NCBI GenBank assembly: GCA_017964325.1
Contig: JAGCSE010000217.1
Coordinates: forward strand, 1-41,415
Direction of reading: 5' to 3'
Length of the DNA stretch: 41,415 nucleotides
Source: Victivallales bacterium
GTDB lineage: Bacteria; Verrucomicrobiota; Lentisphaeria; Oligosphaerales; Oligosphaeraceae
The position numbers were made by a program, and so were the translations under genes. Below are positions 24,645-34,440 of the stretch, piece by piece (the first letter of the stretch is position 1; every line of letters starts with the position of its first letter). The notes under the pieces are model-generated. The model ran no database searches, had not been told where the DNA came from, and worked only from the letters and a program-made list of their open reading frames with translations.

Positions 24645-26801
24645 TCATTTGGTGACGACAAACGTGACGGTTGACGATGCGGCCGAATCATCGGGCGAAA
24701 TTGCCAGGACAACATGCCGTCCTGGCTTGAAGGCGCGTTTTTTAAAGGATGGAATTTCTCCGACATAGTCGTTGTCGATATACCACAGGACAGGGGAGGG
24801 GGATGCGCGCAGATGAAGCTTCACCGTGCCGTCGTGGTCGGCGATATAACGGTTCGGTTCAGGCGAGAGGATGCAGATGGGCTGCGGTTTGGCGAAAACG
24901 CCGCAACGGTCGCAGCTGCGGAGCGGAATGGAATGGAGGACCGTTCCAAAGAACTGTTCATGGCAGAACGGCGTCGCAGTGAGCCCTGTCTTTGCGCATA
25001 ATTGTTTTCTGTCCAATAATTTCGAACTGTCTGGCCATGGGGATGGGATGGAGTCGCGGTAGATGGCGTTGAAGATATCGACAAGCGCAGGTGCGGCAAC
25101 GGAGGCGCCAACCAGGGCGGCATCCGGTTTTCCGTTTTTGTTGCCGAACCAGACACCAAGCGTGTAGTCTGGCGTGTAGCCGAAGCACCAGGCATCATGG
25201 TTCCCGTTGGAAGTACCTGTTTTCCAAGCAATTTGCAGGTTTTCGTCCCCTGGCAGCCGTTTCAAAGAAAGGATTTTCGTGACCATGGCGCAGGAGTCGG
25301 GCGTGAAAATGCGCGATGATTGCGGAGCAGGGGAGTCCATCAGAAAAGTTGCATGGGAAAGCAGGCCGCCGTTGGGGATTGTCGTGTATGCCTGTACGAT
25401 GTCGAAAAGCGAATGGCCCATCGTGCCGAGAGCGATGGAAAGGCCGTGCGTTTTGGCATCATCTTTGAAAAAATTTGATTTATTGTTCAGTCCCAATGAG
25501 TTAAAGCATTCTATGATGCGTTCGGGCGTCATGTCCGCCACAAGACGGACGACAGGCGTGTTCAGTGATTGCGAGAGGGCTTCCGCCACGCGCAGCTTGT
25601 CGTTGTATTTTCCGTTGTAGTTGGTCGGCATGTATGTGCCGTAGCGGAGAGGCGTGTCCTTCACGATGGTGTCCATGGTGAGAAAGCCCGCGTCAAAAGC
25701 CTCCATGTAAATGAAAGGCTTAAGGGTGGAGCCCGCGCTGCGCGTCGCCATGGCGGCGTTGACCTGCCCGCCATGCGGGTTGTTGAAATCCAGCGTGCCG
25801 ACCAGCGCGATGACTTGATGCGATTTGTTGTCGATGAGCACGGCGGCGGCGTCACGAACGCCTGGCAGTTGCTGAACTCGTTGCTGTAGAGCGTGTTGGA
25901 TGCGTTCCGTGTATTCGACGTCGATGGCGCATTGGATGTCGAAGCCGTTTCGTGCCTCCCGTCGTGCCAGCGAGAGATAGTGACGGCAGACGGGGCTTGC
26001 GTATGTCCGCAGGGCGGATGGATAATTGAAATCCCTCAGCCGCAATGGTTCGTTTTCATAGATTTCCTGTGCGAGGCCTTTCTCAAGGAAGCCGTTGCGT
26101 TCCATAAGCTGAAGGACGAGCTTCTGGCGTTTTCTTGCCCGTTCGGGATGTTTGTCCGGACGATAGGCGTTTGGGCGTTGCGGGAGTCCGCAGAGGAGCG
26201 AAGCTTCGGCGCGGTTGAGATCTTTGGCGTCCAGTCCGAAATAATAGATGGAGGCGGCCTGGATGCCGTGGATTTTGCCGCCGAATGGGATTCTGTTGAG
26301 ATATTCCGTGAGGATTTCCCTTTTGGAATGAAGCTGTTCCATCTTGCGGGCCTCGGCGGCCTGGATGAATTTGTTTTTGAAGGAACGCTTTCGCGGGCGC
26401 GCGATGGATACAAGCTGCATGGAGATGGTGGAGGCGCCTGATATGATGCGCCTGTTCGTGAGGTTTTGCCACGCTGCCCGTGCCACTGCTTGCAGGTTGA
26501 CGCCGTTGTGCTTGTAGAAACTGGCGTCTTCAGCGGCGAGGATGACATCGATGGCTTCCTGTGAAATATCCTCCAGGGGGATGTCGAAACGCCATTGGTA
26601 GTCATACGTCCGTTCGATGTAGAGCAGTTTGCCGTGCCTGTCGCGATAGACACGGCATGGAGTCTGCGCCTTGAGTTCGGGAAACGGATCCGTACAGTAG
26701 TTTGGCGCGAGCCGCCATGCCATCCACGCGGCACTGCCAAGTATGACGAATGTCGCGCAGACGGCAATGAGCCAGATGCGTGTTCTTTTCTTTATTTTCA
26801 C
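24645..26801 (-). CDS. pbpC: Penicillin-binding protein 1C
   Basis: 718 residues: one membrane anchor (about 9-29), a glycosyltransferase domain starting with catalytic Glu91 in AAEDASFYKHNGV, a transpeptidase domain with SAGSTLKP (Ser358-xx-Lys361) and WKTGTSNGNHDAW, and a C-terminal BiPBP_C beta domain (from about residue 630). Known role: peptidoglycan polymerisation and crosslinking in the periplasm. It follows the alpha-2-macroglobulin gene by 6 bases. That pbpC/A2M linkage is common in Gram-negative bacteria and is thought to pair protease trapping with wall repair. Confidence 0.95.
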   Translation of the reverse strand: MKIKKRTRIWLIAVCATFVILGSAAWMAWRLAPNYCTDPFPELKAQTPCRVYRDRHGKLLYIERTYDYQWRFDIPLEDISQEAIDVILAAEDASFYKHNGVNLQAVARAAWQNLTNRRIISGASTISMQLVSIARPRKRSFKNKFIQAAEARKMEQLHSKREILTEYLNRIPFGGKIHGIQAASIYYFGLDAKDLNRAEASLLCGLPQRPNAYRPDKHPERARKRQKLVLQLMERNGFLEKGLAQEIYENEPLRLRDFNYPSALRTYASPVCRHYLSLARREARNGFDIQCAIDVEYTERIQHALQQRVQQLPGVRDAAAVLIDNKSHQVIALVGTLDFNNPHGGQVNAAMATRSAGSTLKPFIYMEAFDAGFLTMDTIVKDTPLRYGTYMPTNYNGKYNDKLRVAEALSQSLNTPVVRLVADMTPERIIECFNSLGLNNKSNFFKDDAKTHGLSIALGTMGHSLFDIVQAYTTIPNGGLLSHATFLMDSPAPQSSRIFTPDSCAMVTKILSLKRLPGDENLQIAWKTGTSNGNHDAWCFGYTPDYTLGVWFGNKNGKPDAALVGASVAAPALVDIFNAIYRDSIPSPWPDSSKLLDRKQLCAKTGLTATPFCHEQFFGTVLHSIPLRSCDRCGVFAKPQPICILSPEPNRYIADHDGTVKLHLRASPSPVLWYIDNDYVGEIPSFKKRAFKPGRHVVLAISPDDSAASSTVTFVVTK

Positions 26802-26807
26802 GACCAG

Positions 26808-29800
26808 TTATTTGACTTCAAAAGGCATGTCTGTGACGTATGTGGCCTTGACGTCGGGGATGTACATGGCTTCCACCAGACATGGCGGTGTATTGTAAGT
26901 CCCGCGTGTGACGGCTCTTGTCTTGTAGGTGACGACGGCGATGCCAGGTTCGTTCAAATCGCCGAAGAGATGGTAGCGGTTGTCACGCCGTTCAATGAAT
27001 TTGGGTTCGAGGATGCCGTATCGCTTCGCCTTTTCATCTGAAATGGCGGCTGCGCGTGTGGCGAGGTTCGGGTCTTCGATTTCAAGTCCGCTGGGGAGGA
27101 TATCCGTGAAGACAAGGTCGTTGAATTTGCCCATGGACTCAAGCGTGATTTTGACGGTTACGAGTTCGCCCTGCTTGAACGTCGAGGCGGTTTCCCCCGC
27201 TTCGTTCAAGTATTCGCGTGTGATGATCATGACGCCGGCCGGAGTCGGCTGGAGCTTTTTCGGGATGCCTTCAAGATGGTGCTGGAGGAAGATGGCGGTG
27301 TCGCCGGTGTTTTTGACGACGATGACATGCTCGGCCGGCAGATTCCATTTGTGGATTTTTTCAGCATCGACGGAGCGTGGTTCTTCCTTGTCCATCTGGA
27401 CGGTGGCGGCTTGGTTGCCGTTGAGCTTGAAATAGGCGGCGTACTTTGCGAGCGCGCCGGTCGCCCAGGCGTTCGACTGCGTTGTGCCCCATGCCTGGCC
27501 GTCTGGACGGATGAGCTTGTGCAGCTGCCCTGCGATGGCGTTGGCCGAAGGATTGTCGGGGGCGATGTCCATGATGATGGAAAGCGACATGCCGAAGCGG
27601 GCGGCCTTGGAGAACAGTTCGCTTTGCGCACCATACTCGAACCAAACTTGTCCGTCGAGGGCTTTTTGGAATCTGTCCATCGCCTTGGCGGGATAGCCGC
27701 CTTTGATGAGGGCGGCCGACGCGAGGAATGCGGCGTAGTCGTTTTGCGGCGTCTTCAGGATGTTTTCCGCGACGGTCTTGAAGGATTTCTGCTTGGCGAT
27801 GGCGAGAATGTACGCGCAGTAGGCGCGTGTCATGCGCGGCTGTGCGCCGTCATTGGCGATGCCAAGGAGGAATTTATAGGTCTGTTTCAGAGTTTGTTCG
27901 TTGACGGGCACGTTTTTGAGCGATGCCTCCACAAGGAAATGCGTCGCGTAGATGGAGGCGGCGAGATGCGTCTGGCGGTGTTCGGGCCAGAGCGAGAACG
28001 AGCCGTCCGCGAGAGACATGGTCATGATACGGTCGCGGGCGGCGAAGAGCTTCTGGCGATGCGCCTCGGCCATGTTGTCAGAGATGACGCCTGCCGCGAG
28101 GAGAGAGTCCAGGAAGAGGAACGGGAACGCCTTGGAGGTCGTCTGTTCGAGGCATCCGTATGGATAGCCGTTGAGCCATTCAAGGCTTTCCTCAAGCCCG
28201 AAGGCGGGGGAGGCGGTCAGCATGACATGGCTTTTGATAGTGTCGGAATACCATTCCATGGGATTGCATACGAAGGTCTTGCTTTGACCGGGCTGAAGGA
28301 CGTAGTTGTGGGAGAAAGCGACTTTCGGGTTGTTGCTGCGGATGGAGATGGGCAGTTCCGTGTATTTTGTGTAGTCGGCCATCTTCATGACGCATTTGAC
28401 CATGCAGTCTCCCAGAATGTCCGTCGCCTTGACGGGCAGGGTGACGGTCGTCGAGCCGCTGGCTGCGAGCATAAGCGGGAAATTGACATCCGCTTCGGTC
28501 TTGAGGGCATTGGGAAGGAGGACGGAGAAGGCGCATTCCCCGCCGGGGAAGTCATGGTTGAAAAGCGTGAACGTGAGTTGGAAATCATCGGACGGCGAGA
28601 CGATGACGGGGCCCGACGGCATGACGCTGATCGGGTCGCGCACGATGAAAGATACGTCACCCGAACCGACAGCCTCCGGATCGGAGCAGACGGCCATCAG
28701 GCGCATGGAGCCGAGATGTTCCGGAATCTGGACGACGGTTTCGGCCGTGCCGTCCTGCGACAGCACCATGGGCGGCAGGACGAAAAGTGCGCTCTTCATG
28801 TTGTTGTTGCGTTTTGATTTTGGCATATAGAATTCGCCATCGGCGCCGCCGCCGATTTTACCGTCGTCGGAAATGCGCAGGTCTGGGAAGATGTTGTTGT
28901 AGTTGTCGTAGAAATCAGGCAGGAAATAGCGTTTGCCGTGGAAGAAGTCGAAAATGTCAGGCGTCTTGAAATTGGTGAGGGAGAGGATGCCTTCATCGAC
29001 TGCGAAGATGTGGATGAGGCCGGATGCGGGCTTGCCGTCGTTCTTTGTGACGGTCGCCTTGATTTTGACATTGGTCGTCGGGCGGACGATGCCTGGTATG
29101 TTAAGGCTGACATTGAGTTTGCGCGTGTCTTGGTTGACTTTGAGTGTAAGAAGCCCGAAATTGCGTTCAATGCGTTTTTCCAGATGGCTGACGGTGGTGA
29201 TGGCGGCATGGTATGCCTCCGTCGTCAGCGAGGCTGGTATTGCGACGGTGATTGTGTTGTCGCCGGGCACTATGTCGGCGGTCATGCTGGATTCGAGGCC
29301 GTCTTCGCCGCAGACAATGAGCGCGGTGCCCTTGCCTGGGCAGGAGAAGGTGACTTTCGCCGTGTCGCCGGGCATGTAGATGTCCTTGTCGGTTGTGAAT
29401 GAGAGGATGGCGGGATTGGCGGTTTTTGCGCCGCCTTCGCCCCACCAGTGGTTGAATTTGAGGCGTGTCTGGATGTCGTCTCCGCATGTTGCGACGAGTT
29501 CGTAGCTTCCGGATTCAGGGAGGTTGAAAGGAATGGCGCCTTTTATGTCCGCAAGCGTGACGGTCTTGGGTTCCGCCACGGAGAAGAGGGTTTCCGTCCA
29601 TTTGTGGCGGAGCCGGCCGTCGTCGTCAATGCTTCGGATGTAGTCCCATTGGCGCATGAAAAGGGTGAACGTGACAGGCTGGGAGAGCGGCTGGACTTTT
29701 GTATCCTTATCGTATGCAAGCACTTCATATTGAACAAGGATGTTGTTGTTCCGCTGGTTGGATTTGACGGTCTGGAGGCCGAGGAACGGCGTGTTCGGGA

Positions 29801-31556
29801 GGGAGACGATGGAGACATTGTTTGTGACGGCGCGGCCGCCTGGCTCCTTGATTTCGGCGGACAGAAGTAGTTCGACAGGATTGAATGATTTGCCCTCCAT
29901 GGAATTGAAGCCGCCGAACGTGACCACGTCCTCTCCATTGAACTCCTTGTTGCTGCAGACAAAGGACTTGCCTGGGACGAACTCTTTTTCGTCGCCGACC
30001 GTATAGCCTTTCCAATGCGCGGGGGGCTTGGCGACTTCCGCCGTGACACGGAACGTGCTCGCGCCGTCGGCGATGTCCGCTCCAAAATAGTATTTTCCGT
30101 TGATTTTGACAGTCAGTTCCTTTTCGTGTGTGGTGATGACGCGTTCTGGTGTGACATTGACTTTGATGCGGTCCGGGACGTATGTGGAGACGATGAAATT
30201 GGTTTCTCCCCAGGTAGTGTCTTTGTCAGGCCCCATGGAGACACTGTACCGGCCTGTCCTGGCGTCCTGCGGAATCTGGTATGCGTAGGAGGCGAAGCCG
30301 TATTTGTCTGTCTTGAGCTTGATTGGGGCGGCTTCGTTGCCGTCGGGCGTGATGATGAAAAGGGAGAAGGGGGTGTCGGCCACGGCGGGCAGATTGGCTT
30401 TGTCCTTGTCATTGCGGATGATGGATGAAATGGTGATGGTTTCGCCGGGGCGGGCCACTCCGCGCTCCGTATAGACAAAAGCGGCGGGACCGTCTTTGAA
30501 CCGTCCTCCTTCGTTGTTGAAGATGGAAGATGAGTATGTGCAATGGCTGATGTCGTCGTCCATGTAAAGGAACGTGAAATCGCCGTCCTTTTCCGCTGTC
30601 ACGACATTCAGGAAATCCGTATTTTTCTTGTAATCAGGTGAATAAGTGACAGTAACCTTGCCATCCCCGTCGGATTCCCCTTCGCCTATGAGACGGTTGT
30701 TCCGCGTGTAGAGCTTGACTTTGGCCTGCTGGACGGGGGTTGCGTTATTGAGGTCTCTGATGAAGAATGTGGCGCGGTCATGTGTGTTGTCCGTGGCGCC
30801 CGTGATAATCAAATTGGAGACGACGATGAAACATGAGTCATACGCAACATCGTTAAACTGATTGTCTTCATTTTTCTTCAATCCATCGAATATCAAGCGA
30901 TAGATTCCTTTTTCACGATTGGGCAATATGCTGGCCAAATCAAAGGAATAGTAACGGGGGGTGTTGGCGGGAATGTCAAGTTGAATCTCTTTTTCACCTA
31001 GTTTTTCGGTTCTGATTCTGTTTTCATATTCGTTGTATTTGTATGGTATGATGTTGTCATTATAGACCTTTTCCAACTGGACTTTCAGTTTGTTGACATT
31101 GATCAGGTACAGCGGGATGGTGAAATTCGGCCTGTTGGCGGGAAAGAACGGACCTTGGGAAACGATGTCCGTCGTGGGAGACATGTCATTCGTCCTGAAC
31201 GCGTAAACGATATCTTCCTGATTCGTGTCACCTCGTGTATTCTTAAGGCCGGATTTCAATGTCAGGACATAATCCGTGTTGGGCTTCAAATTGCCTTGGA
31301 CAGTCCATTCGCCGTAGAATGTTGACGATATGATTTTGGTTTCGACATGCGGCTCGATGGTTAAGACGTCCGCTTCTTCCGGTATTTTAACGCGATTGTA
31401 TGAACTGAACTCAATAGTGAATGAGCTTAAATCACGCGACGGAGATACCCTGATGACTTGGAGCGGGTCACTGTGCAGCACGAGTGGCGAAAGGAATACA
31501 GACAGGCAGACGACGACGGCGACGGACAGGCGGCACAGGTGTTGTTTCATTCTCAT
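26808..31556 (-). CDS. Bacterial alpha-2-macroglobulin family protein
   Basis: 1582 residues. A signal peptide (MRMKQHLCRLSVAVVVCLSVF, cleavage near VLHS) is followed by macroglobulin-type beta domains, an MG bait-region part near the middle, and the thioester motif GCLEQTTSK with Cys1135 and Gln1138. Known role: a periplasmic, complement-C3-like protease trap whose reactive thioester couples covalently to attacking proteases. Unlike E. coli YfhM it shows no lipobox Cys at the cleavage site, so it is probably soluble in the periplasm or secreted. Length matches the family (1500-1700). It is first in an operon with pbpC. I saw no clear Shine-Dalgarno before the ATG at 31556. Confidence 0.93.
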   Translation of the reverse strand: MRMKQHLCRLSVAVVVCLSVFLSPLVLHSDPLQVIRVSPSRDLSSFTIEFSSYNRVKIPEEADVLTIEPHVETKIISSTFYGEWTVQGNLKPNTDYVLTLKSGLKNTRGDTNQEDIVYAFRTNDMSPTTDIVSQGPFFPANRPNFTIPLYLINVNKLKVQLEKVYNDNIIPYKYNEYENRIRTEKLGEKEIQLDIPANTPRYYSFDLASILPNREKGIYRLIFDGLKKNEDNQFNDVAYDSCFIVVSNLIITGATDNTHDRATFFIRDLNNATPVQQAKVKLYTRNNRLIGEGESDGDGKVTVTYSPDYKKNTDFLNVVTAEKDGDFTFLYMDDDISHCTYSSSIFNNEGGRFKDGPAAFVYTERGVARPGETITISSIIRNDKDKANLPAVADTPFSLFIITPDGNEAAPIKLKTDKYGFASYAYQIPQDARTGRYSVSMGPDKDTTWGETNFIVSTYVPDRIKVNVTPERVITTHEKELTVKINGKYYFGADIADGASTFRVTAEVAKPPAHWKGYTVGDEKEFVPGKSFVCSNKEFNGEDVVTFGGFNSMEGKSFNPVELLLSAEIKEPGGRAVTNNVSIVSLPNTPFLGLQTVKSNQRNNNILVQYEVLAYDKDTKVQPLSQPVTFTLFMRQWDYIRSIDDDGRLRHKWTETLFSVAEPKTVTLADIKGAIPFNLPESGSYELVATCGDDIQTRLKFNHWWGEGGAKTANPAILSFTTDKDIYMPGDTAKVTFSCPGKGTALIVCGEDGLESSMTADIVPGDNTITVAIPASLTTEAYHAAITTVSHLEKRIERNFGLLTLKVNQDTRKLNVSLNIPGIVRPTTNVKIKATVTKNDGKPASGLIHIFAVDEGILSLTNFKTPDIFDFFHGKRYFLPDFYDNYNNIFPDLRISDDGKIGGGADGEFYMPKSKRNNNMKSALFVLPPMVLSQDGTAETVVQIPEHLGSMRLMAVCSDPEAVGSGDVSFIVRDPISVMPSGPVIVSPSDDFQLTFTLFNHDFPGGECAFSVLLPNALKTEADVNFPLMLAASGSTTVTLPVKATDILGDCMVKCVMKMADYTKYTELPISIRSNNPKVAFSHNYVLQPGQSKTFVCNPMEWYSDTIKSHVMLTASPAFGLEESLEWLNGYPYGCLEQTTSKAFPFLFLDSLLAAGVISDNMAEAHRQKLFAARDRIMTMSLADGSFSLWPEHRQTHLAASIYATHFLVEASLKNVPVNEQTLKQTYKFLLGIANDGAQPRMTRAYCAYILAIAKQKSFKTVAENILKTPQNDYAAFLASAALIKGGYPAKAMDRFQKALDGQVWFEYGAQSELFSKAARFGMSLSIIMDIAPDNPSANAIAGQLHKLIRPDGQAWGTTQSNAWATGALAKYAAYFKLNGNQAATVQMDKEEPRSVDAEKIHKWNLPAEHVIVVKNTGDTAIFLQHHLEGIPKKLQPTPAGVMIITREYLNEAGETASTFKQGELVTVKITLESMGKFNDLVFTDILPSGLEIEDPNLATRAAAISDEKAKRYGILEPKFIERRDNRYHLFGDLNEPGIAVVTYKTRAVTRGTYNTPPCLVEAMYIPDVKATYVTDMPFEVK

Positions 31557-31654
31557 TAGTTTTCTCCCTTTTTGTTATCTTTGCTTGGAAATGCTTTTCT
31601 TCCAAGAAATTACTTCCCAAAAGACCATAAATGGCCAAAATGCAGAAAAGAAAA

Positions 31655-31669
31655 TATATTGCATTTTTA
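31655..31669. repeat. 15-base direct repeat, copy 1
   Basis: The sequence tatattgcattttta is identical to 31900-31914, 245 bases away. Here it is also preceded by AAAATGCA at 31637-31644, forming a loose inverted repeat with TGCATTTT. Confidence 0.7.
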
Positions 31670-31886
31670 TGTTACAAATATGAAGTCTTGACATGGATTG
31701 ACCTTTGTCAAGGCGACATTCCACCCCGGCTTTTCTATTTGCAACTCCTTAACGAATGGAATAAAGAAAAGATTTGCGGATTTTTGTTTTTTTCGAGAAT
31801 TTCTAGAGCTTTTGATGTATCTAGCGTATTGATAGCTATTTCTATCCCATAGTCATCAAGATTCATCAAGATTCCTAATAATTCCT

Positions 31887-31914
31887 AAAATGCAATTATT
31901 ATATTGCATTTTTA
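31887..31914. repeat. 15-base direct repeat copy 2, inside a 10-bp inverted repeat
   Basis: Arms AAAATGCAAT (31887-31896) and ATTGCATTTT (31903-31912) enclose a 6-base loop, and the direct-repeat copy spans 31900-31914. It could be an operator or a weak terminator-like hairpin. It lies about 65 bases upstream of comEC. Confidence 0.65.
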
Positions 31915-31976
31915 GTTTTGTGAATTATATTTATCTGTAAATAAACAAAGTAATAAATATTAATGAAGAATATTGA

Positions 31977-34115
31977 ATGTTTTTACAGATAATTGAGAAT
32001 TTTAGAGGGGAATTCAGGCGTTGTCCCGCCTTGGGGGTGCTGTTGTTGTATGCTTTGGGCGTCGCGGGATTTGTATGTGGGGCGGGATGGCGCGGATGGA
32101 TCGGGCTTGCGCATCTGTCATTGTGGATTTCATGGCTTGGATATGGCCGCAAGTGGTGGCTTGCAATGGGACTTTTTCTGTTCGGCTGCTGGTGGGGGTG
32201 GCGCCACGTGAATGTTCCGTCGTATTCCTATATCCGACTGCTTGGGCGTGAAGAATGCCGTGTGAGCTGTCGTGGAAGGATTGTCGGCCATCCGTTGGCG
32301 GGGGAGGCCGTTGATTTTGCCATACAGAAATTGCTGACGCCATCAGGCTGGAAATCGTGTTCGGGGCTTGTCAGATTGAAGAGCAGTCAGACGTTCTCTT
32401 ATGGCGACGAATTGCAGGTGACGGGTGGAATGACGTATCCTGAATCGGACTTTTACCGTCGTCATCTTCTTACATTGGGCATTCGCCATGAACTGGACTG
32501 CGAGACGGCGGAGACGGTCGCTTTGGCGACGGGATGGCGAAAAGCCTGGGGGAGTTTTCTCCATCTGCGGGACGTGATGGCTGAAAAATTGATGGAAGGT
32601 TTTTGCTCTCAACGCCTGTCTGGCCTGTATCTGGCGATGGTCATGGGGCGGCGAGACTTGTTCTCCAAATCCGACCGTGAATCCTTCGTCAGATCCGCTA
32701 CGATTCACGTGTTCGCCATTTCCGGCCTTCATGTGAATTGCTTGATGATTTCCACCTTTTTGATTTTGCGAATGCTATGTATGATGAAAATTTGGTCAAG
32801 GCTTTTGGCTTTGCCGTTTGTCTGCCTGTATGTCCTGCTGACAGGGGCGGGGCCTTCGTCAATGAGGGCATTGATCATGCTTTGCGGGGCGGCTTTGTCC
32901 CTTGGCTTGTATAGGCGGGCGAACAACCGTCACATCCTATGCTTGTCCGCTTTCATTCTGCTTTTGTCCAACCCATTGTATCTTTGTCACATAGGATTCC
33001 AGTTCTCTTTCCTAATCGTAGGTACACTGATATATGGTCAGCCGTTGCAGAAACGGGTGGAACGGGTGATGATGGAACGGAGACGTTGGCAGTTGAAGAC
33101 AAAATGGCGCATTTTTGTATCGCAGTGGATGCGACGTTGCATTGGAATGATTTTTTCGTGCTGTCTGGCGTGGTGGGGCGGTCTGGCTTTAACATTGAAT
33201 GTCAACAGGTTGCTGCCATTGGGGGCGTTGATGGTGAATTGGAGCATCCAGCCGATGGCGGCGTTGATGGTTGGCATGGCCGTTCCGAAATTGCTGCTTT
33301 CCATGGTTTGGGCTAGAGGGGCATGCTGGCTGGGAGGATGGCTTGAACGATGTATGGAATGGATGGTCAGTCTTGCCCAGTGGGGCGGACGGGAGGCTCT
33401 ATGTTTTGAGACGACGGAATTGCCGTTGGAATGGGCGTGCCTGTTTGCGGTGATGATGATTGTCGTTCTTGCCGGATATCAGAACAGGAGATTGAGGCTG
33501 GCCGGACTGGCCATGATGGTATGTATTGTTATGATTGGTTTGTTACAACGACCTCAAAAGTCCGCGGAAATCAGAGGTTTTCGAGCGGAAACGGGCAGAA
33601 GTGCGTCAATCATTGTCTTGTCGCAGGGCTGGCAACGGGCAACCGTCTTGACCACAGGATGCGAAGAATCCGCGAAAATGGCCGTGGAATGGATGAAACG
33701 CAACGGTGTGACAAAGGTTGACAAGTTATACGCGGGAAACGGGACGACTGCACGAAAGGGGCTGCATGAATGGGTTGCCGCTATGCCGATCGGTTCAGTG
33801 GTCATGGATGCAGAATGGCGCAATGCCGACGATGTGCTGCGGCTAATGGCCGAAGGGGTTCATGTGAATGTTTATGATAAGACGACGGCTGGATACCGAC
33901 ATTGCCATGGCAGGGAAGTTTGTTTCTTGCGTTGCACGGTGGATGGACTTTCCATGCGTTATGAAGATGCTGGCAATGGGATGAAGCTGTATTATGACGA
34001 AAAAGAGGAAAACATGGGACTCCTTTCCTTTATAAATTATAACACAGGAGGGAATTTTATCATGATGTGCGGAAATCCGTCTCCATGCCTCTATGTTTCT
34101 GTGCCTCTACGTTAA
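31977..34115 (+). CDS. comEC: ComEC/Rec2-type DNA uptake channel lacking a clear metallo-beta-lactamase domain
   Basis: 712 residues. An N-terminal DUF4131-like region with three hydrophobic segments and an OB-like part (about 15-180) is followed by the Competence domain with its signature HVFAISGLHV (244-253) and about eight membrane segments up to about 525. Known role: passage of single-stranded DNA across the inner membrane in natural transformation. The C-terminal part (about 535-712) is where the metallo-beta-lactamase domain usually sits, but no HxHxDH motif is present. Only a vague RSASIIVLSQG start and short strands remain, so the nuclease-like function is missing or degenerate. The start is the ATG at 31977, preceded by a weak GAAG. 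Confidence 0.87.
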   Translation: MFLQIIENFRGEFRRCPALGVLLLYALGVAGFVCGAGWRGWIGLAHLSLWISWLGYGRKWWLAMGLFLFGCWWGWRHVNVPSYSYIRLLGREECRVSCRGRIVGHPLAGEAVDFAIQKLLTPSGWKSCSGLVRLKSSQTFSYGDELQVTGGMTYPESDFYRRHLLTLGIRHELDCETAETVALATGWRKAWGSFLHLRDVMAEKLMEGFCSQRLSGLYLAMVMGRRDLFSKSDRESFVRSATIHVFAISGLHVNCLMISTFLILRMLCMMKIWSRLLALPFVCLYVLLTGAGPSSMRALIMLCGAALSLGLYRRANNRHILCLSAFILLLSNPLYLCHIGFQFSFLIVGTLIYGQPLQKRVERVMMERRRWQLKTKWRIFVSQWMRRCIGMIFSCCLAWWGGLALTLNVNRLLPLGALMVNWSIQPMAALMVGMAVPKLLLSMVWARGACWLGGWLERCMEWMVSLAQWGGREALCFETTELPLEWACLFAVMMIVVLAGYQNRRLRLAGLAMMVCIVMIGLLQRPQKSAEIRGFRAETGRSASIIVLSQGWQRATVLTTGCEESAKMAVEWMKRNGVTKVDKLYAGNGTTARKGLHEWVAAMPIGSVVMDAEWRNADDVLRLMAEGVHVNVYDKTTAGYRHCHGREVCFLRCTVDGLSMRYEDAGNGMKLYYDEKEENMGLLSFINYNTGGNFIMMCGNPSPCLYVSVPLR

Positions 34116-34245
34116 TGTTTCTTGTTTCCTATGTTGCGATGCTGGAGGATTGCGCTTTACGTATGAGGGGATACAGGACATGGCCTTTGTTTCATCGTAT
34201 CCAACCACGTACTATGAAGTCTGGTTGTTATGGAATGATATGGAG

Positions 34246-34286
34246 AATCATGATAATCATGTTTTTTTATTATGATTATCATGATT
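34246..34286. repeat. Perfect 15-bp AT-rich inverted repeat
   Basis: Arms 34246-34260 (aatcatgataatcat) and 34272-34286 are exact reverse complements around an 11-base T-rich loop. It may terminate comEC or bind a protein. No T-tract follows the 3' arm on the plus strand. Confidence 0.8.
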
Positions 34287-34318
34287 TCTATAAGCTCTTT
34301 TGAAAAGCCTTTTCATTG

Positions 34319-34341
34319 TCATGACGTATGTTGCGTCATGA
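34319..34341. repeat. 8-bp inverted repeat TCATGACG/CGTCATGA
   Basis: Arms 34319-34326 and 34334-34341 enclose a 7-base loop. It shares the TCATGA core with the larger inverted repeat 33 bases upstream, so both could be sites for one regulator. Confidence 0.6.
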
Positions 34342-34413
34342 TGCCCTTGCGTTCCGTCCGCCCATGAAATTTTTTCAAAAAAAGATAATGAAAAATTGAA
34401 AAAGCATTTGATT

Positions 34414-34440
34414 TTGACAAAAGCCGGTATAAGTTAAATT
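34414..34440 (+). promoter_or_regulatory. Promoter-like site ahead of the exported-protein gene set
   Basis: Perfect TTGACA (34414-34419) and TAAATT (34435-34440) with a short 15-base spacer. The leader to the first gene would be about 150 bases. Confidence 0.4.

Larger units (their letters stand above)
31557..31976. other. 420-base AT-rich divergent intergenic region with repeated TGCAT motifs
   Basis: There is no credible gene. It contains two copies of a 15-base repeat, a 10-bp inverted repeat and a CTAG-rich stretch (31803-31838). It must hold the promoters of the divergent A2M and comEC units. TATATT-like boxes are frequent, but none pairs convincingly with a -35. Confidence 0.6.

Noticed and set aside
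27276..28817. Plus-strand open frame of 513 codons opposite the A2M gene
   Set aside because: It lies wholly inside the A2M gene, which has clear family motifs. The antisense frame is Arg/Gly/Glu-rich without features.
34067..34303. Plus-strand open frame after comEC
   Set aside because: It overlaps the end of comEC out of frame, has no ribosome-binding site, and its end falls in the large inverted repeat.
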